DNA of 6,691 nucleotides from an uncultured Gemmatimonadota bacterium (GCA_903894655.1 CAITQY010000731.1:1-6691), one strand, 5' to 3'; positions 1 through 6,691 are shown, counted from the stretch's first letter. Notes: generated from the letters alone by a model not told the origin. Numbers and translations: made by a program.

Positions 1-708
1 GAGACCTGGGTCGTCTGGAACGCCAACGGCGTGCCGACCACACAGATCTTCCAACTCGACAAGAGCTATGGCGCCGACGGCATGGTGGTCAAGCCCGGCA
101 TCACCAAGATCAGCGATCTGAAGGGCAAGACCGTGGCCGCCAGCGCACCCGGCACGGCGCCTTATTTCACGCTGGCCTGGATGCTCAAGAAGAACGGGAT
201 GTCGATCAAGGACGTCAAGGTCGTCAACCTCGAGCCGCAGGCCGCCGCCAACGCGATGATCGCCGGCACCGACGGCGTTGACGCGGCGATGACATACGAA
301 CCCTACCTGGGTGCGGTGCGAGCCAAGCCTGAAGCCGGCAAGATCATCGCCACCACGCTGGACTACCCGATGATCATGGACACCTTCGGCTGCACGCCCA
401 AGTTCCTGGCCGAGAACCCCAAGGCCGCCAAGGCCCTGACCGACGCCTACTTCGACGCCGTGGCCATGATCAAGGCTCAGCCGAAGAAGAGCTTCGAAAT
501 CATGGGCGCCGATGTCAAGCAGACCGCCGAGCGGTTCGAGGGCAGCCAGAAGTTCCTGCGCTGGCAGGACCGCGAGGCCAACGTCAAGTTCTTCGCCGGC
601 GAACACGCCGCGTTCAGCAAAAAGGCCGCCGAGATCCTGCTCGAGGCCGGCATCATCAAGGCCGTGCCGGACATATCCAAGCTGGCCGACACGCGCTTCC
701 TGAAGTAA
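1..708 (+). CDS. ABC transporter substrate-binding protein, NitT/TauT (NMT1/SsuA-like) family, 5' truncated
   Basis: Periplasmic solute-binding subunit of an ABC importer. The frame is open from base 1 (Glu-Thr-Trp-Val...) to the TAA at 706-708, giving 235 residues in the window. The signal peptide and first part of lobe 1 lie off the left edge, so the GTG at 31 is internal. Family-like segments are LDKSYGADGMVV (residues 19-30), the ISDLKGKTVA stretch (37-46) typical of NMT1/SsuA/TauA proteins at the lobe 1-to-2 region, and VDAAMTYEPYL (93-103), which resembles the family's 'DA..xWxP' ligand-proximal segment. The C-terminal half is helical and Lys/Ala-rich, as is usual for this fold. The permease gene starts 13 bases downstream and the ATPase gene follows it, which supports the transporter role. 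The substrate is unknown: sulfonates, taurine, nitrate, and pyrimidine or flavin precursors are all carried by this family, and nothing here decides between them. Confidence 0.9.
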   Translation, partial: ETWVVWNANGVPTTQIFQLDKSYGADGMVVKPGITKISDLKGKTVAASAPGTAPYFTLAWMLKKNGMSIKDVKVVNLEPQAAANAMIAGTDGVDAAMTYEPYLGAVRAKPEAGKIIATTLDYPMIMDTFGCTPKFLAENPKAAKALTDAYFDAVAMIKAQPKKSFEIMGADVKQTAERFEGSQKFLRWQDREANVKFFAGEHAAFSKKAAEILLEAGIIKAVPDISKLADTRFLK

Positions 709-721
709 CGCGACCCGTATC

Positions 722-1501
722 GTGAAGCCGCTGAATCCTGTGGCGCCCGGCACCCGCGTGGTGCTGGGCGTGGCCTTCTTCGTCGTCTTCGTGGCCGCTT
801 GGGCGGTGGCCACGCTGGGTGGCTTCGTGAGCGCGACCTTTCTGGCCGATCCGCTAACCATGGTGAAGTCAGGCTGGGTGTTGCTGACGCAGATGGGCTT
901 TGCCGAAGACATCGGCATGACCGTATGGCGCGTGCTGGGCGGCTTCCTCATCGCCACCTCCATGGCCTTGCCTCTGGGCGTGGCCATGGGCGCCTACAAG
1001 CCCGTCGAGGCCTTCTTCGAGCCCTTTGTCAGCTTTGCCCGCTACCTGCCGGCCAGCGCCTTCATTCCGTTGCTCATCCTGTGGGTGGGCATTGGCGAGG
1101 CGCAGAAGCTCGCCGTCATCTTCATCGGCAGCTTCTTCCAACTGGTGTTGATGATTGCCGTGATCGTGGGCAACACGCGGCGCGATCTGGTGGAGGCGGC
1201 CTACACCCTGGGCGTGGGCGATCGGGGGCTGATCCGGCGCGTACTGATCCCGGGCGCGGCGCCCGAGATCGCCGAGACGCTGCGTATGGTGCTGGGCTGG
1301 GCCTGGACCTACGTGATCGTGGCCGAGATGATCGGCGCATCCAGCGGTATCGGCCACATGATCACCGACAGCCAGGCGCTGCTGGCCACCGACCAGATCA
1401 TCTTCGGCATCATCGTAATCGGCGTCATCGGCTTGGCCAGCGACCTGCTGTTCAAGGCCGTGAACCGGCGGCTGTTTCTCTGGGCGGCCCTGGGCCGATG
1501 A
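722..1501 (+). CDS. ABC transporter permease, NitT/TauT (SsuC/TauC-like) family
   Basis: Inner-membrane channel subunit of the importer, 259 residues, a normal length for the family. Hydrophobic segments lie at about residues 13-35, 68-91, 108-124, 128-150, 190-205 and 222-246, consistent with six membrane helices of a BPD_transp_1 fold. The cytoplasmic coupling loop carries the EAA motif: Glu158-Ala-Ala, Gly164 and the Ile-Pro at 176-177 (EAAYTLGVGDRG...VLIPGA). This is where the ATPase docks. The start is GTG at 722, 13 bases after the stop of the binding-protein gene. I see no strong Shine-Dalgarno sequence, so translation may depend on coupling to the upstream gene. The stop TGA at 1499-1501 overlaps an ATG (ATGA, 1498-1501). 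The function rests on the EAA loop, the membrane pattern and the two partner genes. Confidence 0.93.
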   Translation: MKPLNPVAPGTRVVLGVAFFVVFVAAWAVATLGGFVSATFLADPLTMVKSGWVLLTQMGFAEDIGMTVWRVLGGFLIATSMALPLGVAMGAYKPVEAFFEPFVSFARYLPASAFIPLLILWVGIGEAQKLAVIFIGSFFQLVLMIAVIVGNTRRDLVEAAYTLGVGDRGLIRRVLIPGAAPEIAETLRMVLGWAWTYVIVAEMIGASSGIGHMITDSQALLATDQIIFGIIVIGVIGLASDLLFKAVNRRLFLWAALGR

Positions 1502-1564
1502 GCCCACGATGACGACCTCACCCCACCGCGTCGACGGCGTGCGGCAACCCATGCGGTCTGTTCA

Positions 1565-2362
1565 TTGACGCCCATCCTCACCATCCGCGGCGTGGAGCGC
1601 CGCTTTGACGGTGCCGGGGGCGGTACCCTGGCCCTGCAGTCCACCGACCTGGACGTGGCCGAGAACGACTTCCTCACCATTCTCGGGCCCAGCGGCTGCG
1701 GTAAGAGCACGCTGCTGCGTATCGTGGCCGGGCTGGACCAGCCCACGGCCGGTGCGGTGCAGCTGGACGGCCACCGCATCGAGGGCCCCGGCGCCGACCG
1801 CGGTATGGTGTTCCAGAGCTATACGCTGTTCCCCTGGCTGAACGTGTTGGACAACGTGTGTTTCGGCCTGCGCGAACGCGGCGTAGCGCGGCCGCAGCAG
1901 CTCGAGATCGCGCACGGCTTCATCGCCAAGGTCGGCTTGACGGGCTTCGAGCAGCACTACCCCAAGCAGCTCTCAGGTGGCATGCAGCAGCGCACGGCGA
2001 TCGCCCGCGCGCTAGCCAACGGGCCGCGCATCCTGCTGATGGACGAGCCCTTCGGCGCGCTGGACCACCAGACGCGAGAGCTGATGCAGGAATTGCTGCT
2101 GGAGATCTGGGAGGCCGAGCGCAAGACCGTGCTTTTCGTTACCCACGACATCGACGAGGCCGTATTCATGGCCAGCCGCACCGTGGTGATGAGCGCGCGC
2201 CCAGGCCGCATCAAGCTGGACCGTCCGGTGGACCTCCCGCACCCACGGCACTACTCGATGAAGACCACCGTCGCCTTTGCCGCGCTGAAGGAAGAGCTCA
2301 CCGAGTGCGTGAGGGCCGAGGTGCTAGCGGCGCATCGCGCACAGCAGCAGCAGCAGCGCTAG
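1565..2362 (+). CDS. ABC transporter ATP-binding protein, NitT/TauT (SsuB/TauB-like) family
   Basis: Cytoplasmic ATPase that powers the importer, 265 residues. All nucleotide-binding motifs are intact: Walker A GPSGCGKST (41-49), Q-loop Gln84, signature LSGGM (136-140), Walker B ILLMDEP (156-162) with catalytic Glu161, D-loop ALD (165-167) and switch His194. The MSARPGRIK segment (209-217) near the C-terminus is typical of the nitrate/taurine subfamily. The start is chosen as TTG 1565 because this frame has no ATG, GTG or TTG between the permease stop (1501) and 1565. The predicted protein then begins at the expected place, just before the first beta strand. The 63-base gap after the permease is open in the ATPase frame and contains short overlapping start-stop pairs, so a coupled start or a one-base sequence error hiding an ATG 1509 start are both possible. 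The tail ends in five Gln and an Arg, not a conserved feature. Confidence 0.93.
   Translation: MTPILTIRGVERRFDGAGGGTLALQSTDLDVAENDFLTILGPSGCGKSTLLRIVAGLDQPTAGAVQLDGHRIEGPGADRGMVFQSYTLFPWLNVLDNVCFGLRERGVARPQQLEIAHGFIAKVGLTGFEQHYPKQLSGGMQQRTAIARALANGPRILLMDEPFGALDHQTRELMQELLLEIWEAERKTVLFVTHDIDEAVFMASRTVVMSARPGRIKLDRPVDLPHPRHYSMKTTVAFAALKEELTECVRAEVLAAHRAQQQQQR
2342..2356 (+). repeat. (CAG)5 microsatellite at the end of the ATPase gene
   Basis: Five perfect CAG units in the ATPase reading frame encode Gln-Gln-Gln-Gln-Gln just before the last Arg codon and the TAG stop. Length change here would only vary the dispensable C-terminal tail. It is short enough to be unremarkable in high-GC DNA. Confidence 0.7.
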
Positions 2363-2401
2363 CCTGTGGCCCGCCTGTAACCCGCGCGGCGCCCTGCGAT
2401 C

Positions 2402-3442
2402 CTACCGGTCGCCGCCGCTCTTCAACGGCGCGGCCACCGTAGCACTCGGCGCCTTGAGTCGGACGCGACGTTCCTTCTCGCGACGATCGCGCAGTTCGTT
2501 CACGATTTTGCGAAAGTCGGCTTCGCCCATGCCGCGTTCGGACATACGCATGATATCGGCGCGCGACGCGGCCAACCGGCGGTCGGCGTCCATCTGCGTC
2601 AGGTTACCGCTCATGCGACCGGCGGTACCGGCGTTGAGCGGTAGCAACGCCAGCAGGGCATTGGGGATCATGACCTTCCCCAAACGAATGCCTTGGCTGT
2701 CCCAGCCCCACTTCTCGCCGTTCTTGCCGGTCTTGGTCCAGTCGCCGGGCTTCCGACCGGTACGACCCTGCGCGCGGTTGAGCGAATCGAGCGAGTCGGC
2801 TGCCTGCGTGAGCATGAAGCCCATGATACTGTCGAGGTTGTCGGCCCGATCGCCACCGCCGCCACCGCCGGCGTTGCCTACGACCACCGGATCCCGCCAC
2901 ACACGCCCGTCGAAATATCCAGGCCGGATGCCGCGCACGTTGGGGTCACCAGCACCGATGCCGCTGCCGTCTCCCTGACCCACTGCCGCACCGCTGCCGG
3001 TATCGCGCGGCGCCGATGGGGCCGATACCACTTCGGGGCCCGCCGTGAACGGCGTGGTCACTGACGGCCGCGTCGTGGTCGCACGCTTGGTGGTGGGCGG
3101 CTTCACCTGTGCCACCGGCTTGGGCGGCACGCGCGGCGCGACGTACGTGAGTCGTTCCTCGAGCGGCGGCTCGCCGTCGCTGAATCGGAGCCACGACGGA
3201 ATCCCGTAGCCGATGGTGAGCACCTGCACCAGCACCGCGCCCACCACTAGGTGGATGCCGACCGCGATGAGGACGGCGCGTGACGCACGCTGCTTCTCGC
3301 GTACCGCCCCGCCCGACCGCGCCCGGGCGCTGAGCGCGCCCCGTGTGCGGCTGGCCGTTGGCGCTACCGATTCCCCCGCCGGCGGCACCGGCGGCGTGTC
3401 ACCAGAGCCATGGCGACCGCGGGAGGGGGGAATCGTGGACAT
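2402..3442 (-). CDS. Hypothetical single-pass membrane protein with TonB-like layout
   Basis: 346 residues, ATG at 3440-3442, stop TAG at 2402-2404. I do not recognise a named family. Layout: a basic, Pro/Ser-rich N-terminus (1-55, many Arg just before the membrane), one hydrophobic segment (about 56-81), then a Pro/Lys/Thr-rich stretch (about 101-131, PPKPVAQVKPPTTKR). A Gly/Ser/Asp-rich linker (148-166) and a run of six Gly (192-197) follow. A compact Trp/Gly/Lys segment (about 233-256) precedes a hydrophobic patch (IPNALLALLPLN, 259-270), and a charged helical C-terminus (about 284-329, Arg/Glu/Asp-rich) ends the protein. Arg before the membrane segment suggests N-inside topology with most of the chain in the periplasm, like TonB or other envelope-spanning linkers. 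However, no recognisable TonB C-terminal domain (YP motif) is present. The gene follows the FAH-family gene by 27 bases in the same direction and may share its transcript. It converges on the ABC operon. The style is reminiscent of Gemmatimonadota envelope proteins (impression only). Confidence 0.8.
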   Translation of the reverse strand: MSTIPPSRGRHGSGDTPPVPPAGESVAPTASRTRGALSARARSGGAVREKQRASRAVLIAVGIHLVVGAVLVQVLTIGYGIPSWLRFSDGEPPLEERLTYVAPRVPPKPVAQVKPPTTKRATTTRPSVTTPFTAGPEVVSAPSAPRDTGSGAAVGQGDGSGIGAGDPNVRGIRPGYFDGRVWRDPVVVGNAGGGGGGDRADNLDSIMGFMLTQAADSLDSLNRAQGRTGRKPGDWTKTGKNGEKWGWDSQGIRLGKVMIPNALLALLPLNAGTAGRMSGNLTQMDADRRLAASRADIMRMSERGMGEADFRKIVNELRDRREKERRVRLKAPSATVAAPLKSGGDR

Positions 3443-3469
3443 ATCCGGAAAGATACCCTGAAATTCGGC

Positions 3470-4084
3470 TCAGGTGCCCGACACCACGGGATTCGACACG
3501 ATGCTGAGCCCGACCAGCTCCACTTCAACCACGTCGCCAGGATGCAGGGCTTTCGTTCCAGCCGGGGTGCCGGTGGCTACGATATCACCCGGTTCGAGCG
3601 TCATGAACTGGGAGATGAACGACAGGAGCATCGGGATCGGGAACACCATGTCGGCCGCCGTGGCCCGCTGGCATTCTACGCCGTTCACCCGGGTGATCAG
3701 CGTGATCCCCGACAGATCGGCCGGCGCCGCACTTTCCGGACCGATCGGACAGAAGGTGTCCATGCCCTTCGCCCGCGACCACTGGCTGTCGCTGCGCTGC
3801 AAGTCGCGCGCGGTGACGTCGTTCAACGCCACCACACCGGCAATACCCGCAATGGCTTCTTCTTCGGTGGCCTTGGTGAGCCGCTTGCCGATCACCAGCG
3901 CAATCTCGCCTTCGAATTCGATGTGCGTCGAGATCGGGTGCAGCACGATCGCATCACCTTCGCGGATGATCGACGACGGCGGCTTGAGGAAGAACATCGG
4001 CTCAGTGGGCACGTCGTTGCCCATTTCACGGGCATGGGCGACGTAGTTGCGGCCAACGCAGACGATCTTTGACGGAGTAGACAT
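3470..4084 (-). CDS. Fumarylacetoacetate hydrolase family protein, FAHD1-like (acylpyruvase / oxaloacetate decarboxylase type)
   Basis: Cytoplasmic metal-dependent enzyme that probably cleaves C-C bonds of acylpyruvates or decarboxylates oxaloacetate. 204 residues from ATG 4082-4084 to TGA 3470-3472, close to the usual length of single-domain FAHD1/YcgM-type members. Family features are the N-terminal IVCVGRNYVAHAREMG (7-22), which matches the FAHD1 signature and its His-x2-Glu lid dyad (His17, Glu20), and FFLKP (31-35). The metal site residues are Glu58-x-Glu60 in FEGEIALVIGK and Asp89 in NDVTARDLQ. Lys106 (AKGMDT) and the C-terminal TGTPAG loop (171-176) are also present. An upstream in-frame TTG at 4132 would add 16 poorly conserved residues. 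I prefer the ATG because it places the first conserved strand at the usual distance. The 278-base gap upstream, after the helicase stop, probably holds its promoter, but I see no convincing -35/-10 pair. The exact substrate cannot be read from sequence. Confidence 0.9.
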   Translation of the reverse strand: MSTPSKIVCVGRNYVAHAREMGNDVPTEPMFFLKPPSSIIREGDAIVLHPISTHIEFEGEIALVIGKRLTKATEEEAIAGIAGVVALNDVTARDLQRSDSQWSRAKGMDTFCPIGPESAAPADLSGITLITRVNGVECQRATAADMVFPIPMLLSFISQFMTLEPGDIVATGTPAGTKALHPGDVVEVELVGLSIVSNPVVSGT

Positions 4085-4362
4085 GTGAGCTCGCGGGTGC
4101 TGAGTCGGAGTAGCGGTGAATGCGCGTGCCAAAAGCTACGCAACTTTCCGGGATTTCGTGCGGGCTAATCTCAGGTGCCACGTGAACAGCCAACTGCTGC
4201 ACCGCGAATGAGCGCGGACGCGACACGGATGGGCGCCAGGAAGGCTTGCCGTTTGCCTTATTCAGATAGCTGCTGTTCTGCCGTGCGGTGTTCGCGTGAA
4301 TTCGCGGTCAGGCTGTTTGTTTGTCGGGGCCAGCCGCGGTACACTGATTTCACCCCATGCCC

Positions 4363-6691
4363 TCAACGTGCCGTTCGTTCGCTCGCATAGAACCGAGACA
4401 CCTCGTCCCGTACCGTACCCCATGGCCCCGTCACCCTTTTCGCCGGCGGCAGCGCGTTCAGCAAATCACGCCCGTAGCGCTTGGTGACCACACGTGGATC
4501 ACTGATGACCACCACCCCGGCGTCGGTGGCGGTCCGGATCAGCCGGCCAAAGCCCTGTTTGAGCCGCAGCGACGCATGCGGGAGCATGAACTCCACGAAG
4601 GCATTACCGCCGCGCGCTTCGATCGCTTCGCACTGCGCCGCCACCATGGGCTCGGTGGGCACGCGAAACGGCAGCTTGGCAATCAGCAAGCCGCGCAGCG
4701 CGTTGCCCGGCACGTCCACGCCTTCCCAGAAGGTGGCGGTGCCCAGCAGCACGGCGCGACCGGAATCACGGAAGCGCTGCAGCAACACATCGCGCGGCTC
4801 CTCGCCGTGCACCAAGAGTGGCGTCGGCCCGTCCATCCCCATATCCCGCAACTGCTGCGCCATCTCGCGCACGTCGCGATGACTGGTGAACAGGCCGAAC
4901 AGGCCACCGTCACTCGCAAGGATGAGATCGCGCATCTGCTGCACCACCGCCGCGAAATGCTCGCGCGGATGCTCGTTCGGCGCCGGCAAATCGGTGGGCA
5001 CCACCAGCAACGCCTGACGCGGATAGTTGAACGGCGACTCGAAAATCGCCGTGCGCTTGTTGAACGTGCCCTCGTCGAGCCCCAGCCGCTGCTCGAGAAA
5101 GCCGAAACCGCCATCAGTAGCCAAGGTCGCGCTCGTAATCACCGTGGTCTCGACGCGACCGAACAGGTCGTCGCGCAACACCGGCGCCAAGTCCAGCGGC
5201 ACACAATGCACGGCCACGTTGCGCTCCGTGGCGGTCGGCTTGCCCTGGAATTCCATCCAGCGCACCACCGGATCATTATCCTTGGGCGGCTGCAATCCGC
5301 GCGACAACGAATCCCCGGCGCCCGCCAATCGGCGCGTGACCGCACGCACTTCGCTCAGCAACGGCGCCATCTCTTCACTGCGCTTCTGATCGCTCTCCAA
5401 TCGCTCGGTCACCAGGCGCAATCCGTCAGACAGCGCAGCAATTTCGATGAGCAGCTCGGCGAGCGTGTCTTCAATACCGTTCAGCCACAACGGATGCTGC
5501 TGAAATTCATCCGTCAGCCGCAGAATGGGACCACCGGTGCCTTCGAGCACCGCCGACAATAACTCGAACAGCAGCTGCGTGCGATCGCGCGCCGTGGCCG
5601 CACTCGACACCATGCGCTGCTGTACCAAATCGAGACTGGCCACGCTGTGCAGATCGCTGAAGCCCCCAAGCTTCGCCGCGAGGGCCGGCAACAGTCCCTT
5701 GCCGCGACGCTCGAGTCGGTTGAACAACCGCGCCAGCGCGCGACGCGTGATCGAGCTGCCCAAGTGCGACGCGGCCGCGTCTTCGAGATGATGGCCTTCG
5801 TCGATCACTAGTCGCTTGTACGCCGGCAGGACGGCTGAGTCTTCCCAATTCTGCGCCTGACGCCGCACGGCGACGTCGGAGAGCAGCAAGTGGTGATTCA
5901 CCACCACCACATCGGCGGCCGCCGCTTCCTTGCGCGCCTTGAACAAAAAGCACTTGTCGTAAAACGAGCACTTCATGCGTCCGCACAAATCGGGCTCGGC
6001 TGCCACCTCATCCCATACATCAGGACGCGGCGGCGTAGGCAGGTCGGCCAGTGACCCGTCCTGCGTTTTCTCCGCCCACTCGGCGATCTGCTCCACATCA
6101 CCAGCGCCACCGTCGTCGAACAGCGCGGCACCCGCTCCCCGCGCCTGCTCCAGGCGCTGGAGACAGAGGTAGTTCCGCCATCCCTTCAACAGTGCGAAGC
6201 GCACCTTCTGATCGGTGAGCGCGCGCTGCAGGAACGGCAAATCCTTCGCCACCAGCTGCTCCTGCAGCGTGATCGTGTTCGTCGACACGATCGTGCGTTC
6301 GCCATTGGCCGCGGCCCAGCGTAGCGCGGGCACGAGGTAGCCCAGCGACTTGCCCACGCCGGTGCCGGCTTCCAGCAGCGCCACTCCGCCGCGATTGAAC
6401 GTCTCCGTGACCGCCGCCGCCATCGCGCGCTGACTGGGGCGATCTTCGTAATCGCGCGACCCGCTCACGCGCTGCATCGTCTGCGCGATCAGGCCGTAGG
6501 GCCCGAGCGTGACGTCCACGTCGTCGAGCGACACCGGCAGCTTTTGCTTGCTGCGCGGCACTTCGGCCACCACGTACACGCGCGTGGCCTCGTTATCCAC
6601 GATCGCGAAGCCCACGCCGTTGCCGTGAATGCGCGCCGCGACTTCGAGATCGGCATCACTCGGCTCGAGCAATCCCGACGGATGATTGTGC
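4363..6691 (-). CDS. dinG: DinG-family Fe-S ATP-dependent DNA helicase with N-terminal JAMM (JAB/RadC-like) domain, 5' truncated
   Basis: 775 residues lie in the window, numbered from His1 at 6688-6690. The start is beyond the right edge, and the TTG at 6672 is internal. Residues 1-14 read HNHPSGLLEPSDAD, a complete JAMM metal-binding signature (see the separate entry). The rest is a superfamily 2 XPD/DinG-type 5'-3' helicase. Motifs are RPSQRAMA (Q-motif region, 84-91), Walker A EAGTGVGKS (107-115), STNTITLQEQL (136-146), VVNHHLL (263-269), DEGH box (297-300), TSATL (519-523), ESPFNY (551-556), FWEGVDVPG (654-662) and QGFGRLIR (712-719). Four cysteines at 176, 236, 241 and 247 have the C-x4-C-x5-C ending seen in E. 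coli DinG, so a 4Fe-4S cluster is expected. DinG proteins unwind forked DNA, D-loops and R-loops in repair. The gene ends at TGA 4363-4365. Helicase identity is near certain; what the fusion does is unknown. Confidence 0.95.
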   Translation of the reverse strand, partial: HNHPSGLLEPSDADLEVAARIHGNGVGFAIVDNEATRVYVVAEVPRSKQKLPVSLDDVDVTLGPYGLIAQTMQRVSGSRDYEDRPSQRAMAAAVTETFNRGGVALLEAGTGVGKSLGYLVPALRWAAANGERTIVSTNTITLQEQLVAKDLPFLQRALTDQKVRFALLKGWRNYLCLQRLEQARGAGAALFDDGGAGDVEQIAEWAEKTQDGSLADLPTPPRPDVWDEVAAEPDLCGRMKCSFYDKCFLFKARKEAAAADVVVVNHHLLLSDVAVRRQAQNWEDSAVLPAYKRLVIDEGHHLEDAAASHLGSSITRRALARLFNRLERRGKGLLPALAAKLGGFSDLHSVASLDLVQQRMVSSAATARDRTQLLFELLSAVLEGTGGPILRLTDEFQQHPLWLNGIEDTLAELLIEIAALSDGLRLVTERLESDQKRSEEMAPLLSEVRAVTRRLAGAGDSLSRGLQPPKDNDPVVRWMEFQGKPTATERNVAVHCVPLDLAPVLRDDLFGRVETTVITSATLATDGGFGFLEQRLGLDEGTFNKRTAIFESPFNYPRQALLVVPTDLPAPNEHPREHFAAVVQQMRDLILASDGGLFGLFTSHRDVREMAQQLRDMGMDGPTPLLVHGEEPRDVLLQRFRDSGRAVLLGTATFWEGVDVPGNALRGLLIAKLPFRVPTEPMVAAQCEAIEARGGNAFVEFMLPHASLRLKQGFGRLIRTATDAGVVVISDPRVVTKRYGRDLLNALPPAKRVTGPWGTVRDEVSRFYASERTAR
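6556..6691 (-). other. C-terminal part of a JAMM/MPN (JAB/RadC-like) metalloprotease-type domain fused to the helicase
   Basis: This is a domain inside the helicase reading frame. His1, His3, Ser11 and Asp14 fit the HxH-x7-S-x2-D zinc-binding signature exactly, and the first six residues HNHPSG are the hallmark wording of RadC and prokaryotic JAB domains. After the signature come a helix (LEVAARIHGNG) and two short strands (GFAIVDN, RVYVVAEV), a plausible end of a JAB fold at about residue 45. The catalytic Glu that precedes the HxH by some tens of residues in JAMM enzymes would lie off the right edge and cannot be checked here. A linker of about 35 residues separates this part from the helicase Q-motif region. 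Confidence 0.75.

Noticed and set aside
31..33. GTG as the start of the substrate-binding protein
   Set aside because: The frame is open to base 1 with family-like residues upstream, and a periplasmic protein must have a signal peptide, which lies off the edge.
869..1552. 227-codon open frame on the - strand opposite the permease
   Set aside because: A His/Asp/Gln-rich shadow of the permease, whose own frame has clear family motifs.
2363..2401. Bidirectional terminator between the convergent genes
   Set aside because: GC-rich, but no clean stem followed by a T-run on either strand.
4130..4132. TTG as an earlier start for the FAH-family gene
   Set aside because: It adds 16 residues of unconserved character. 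ATG 4084 starts just before the conserved IVCVGRNY strand.
4165..4193. Promoter-like pair TTGGCT and GATTAG with a 17-base spacer on the - strand, upstream of the FAH gene
   Set aside because: The position is sensible, but the -10 match is poor (3 of 6), so it cannot be claimed.
4241..4259. Small inverted repeat AAGGC...GCCTT in the gap after the helicase gene
   Set aside because: A five-base stem with a nine-base loop and no T-run on either strand; too weak for a terminator.
4317..4345. Promoter-like pair TTGTTT and TACACT with a 17-base spacer, + strand
   Set aside because: Only 3 and 4 of 6 bases match the consensus, and it would drive transcription antisense into the helicase with no gene to serve.
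4357..5562. 401-codon open frame on the + strand
   Set aside because: It is antisense to the helicase. Its His/Gln/Arg-rich translation is typical of a shadow frame in high-GC DNA, and it has no recognisable domain.
6670..6672. TTG as the start of the helicase gene
   Set aside because: It falls inside the JAMM signature; the codons upstream to 6690 encode HNHPSG in the same frame.

Overview
The window is high-GC bacterial DNA, probably an environmental or metagenomic contig. It holds two gene blocks that converge tail to tail, with 39 bases between their stop codons. It has no RNA gene, CRISPR array or insertion sequence that I can see.

Block 1 (bases 1-2362, + strand) is a compact ABC importer operon of the nitrate/sulfonate/taurine (NitT/TauT) class. 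It contains a substrate-binding protein whose N-terminus is cut off by the left window edge, an inner-membrane permease and a cytoplasmic ATPase. The three parts form one uptake machine: the binding protein captures the solute in the periplasm, the permease forms the channel and the ATPase powers it. The substrate cannot be named from sequence. The flavour of these proteins (my impression, no search done) is proteobacterial, close to Burkholderiales.

Block 2 (bases 2402-6691, - strand, read right to left) starts with a large DinG-family Fe-S helicase running in from the right edge. A 278-base gap follows, then a FAHD1-like fumarylacetoacetate hydrolase family enzyme. After 27 bases comes a single-pass membrane protein of unknown function with a TonB-like layout. 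The style of the last protein and of the helicase reminds me of Gemmatimonadota, which would not match block 1. The window may therefore span a transfer boundary or an assembly join near 2363-2401.

The most notable feature is at the extreme right edge. The helicase reading frame does not begin at its first apparent start codon (TTG, 6672). It stays open to the edge and encodes a complete HxH-x7-S-x2-D metalloprotease signature (HNHPSG...PSDAD) of the JAB/MPN/RadC type. This looks like a JAMM domain fused to the N-terminus of a DinG/XPD-like Fe-S helicase with all its motifs intact. Only the C-terminal part of the JAMM domain is inside the window.
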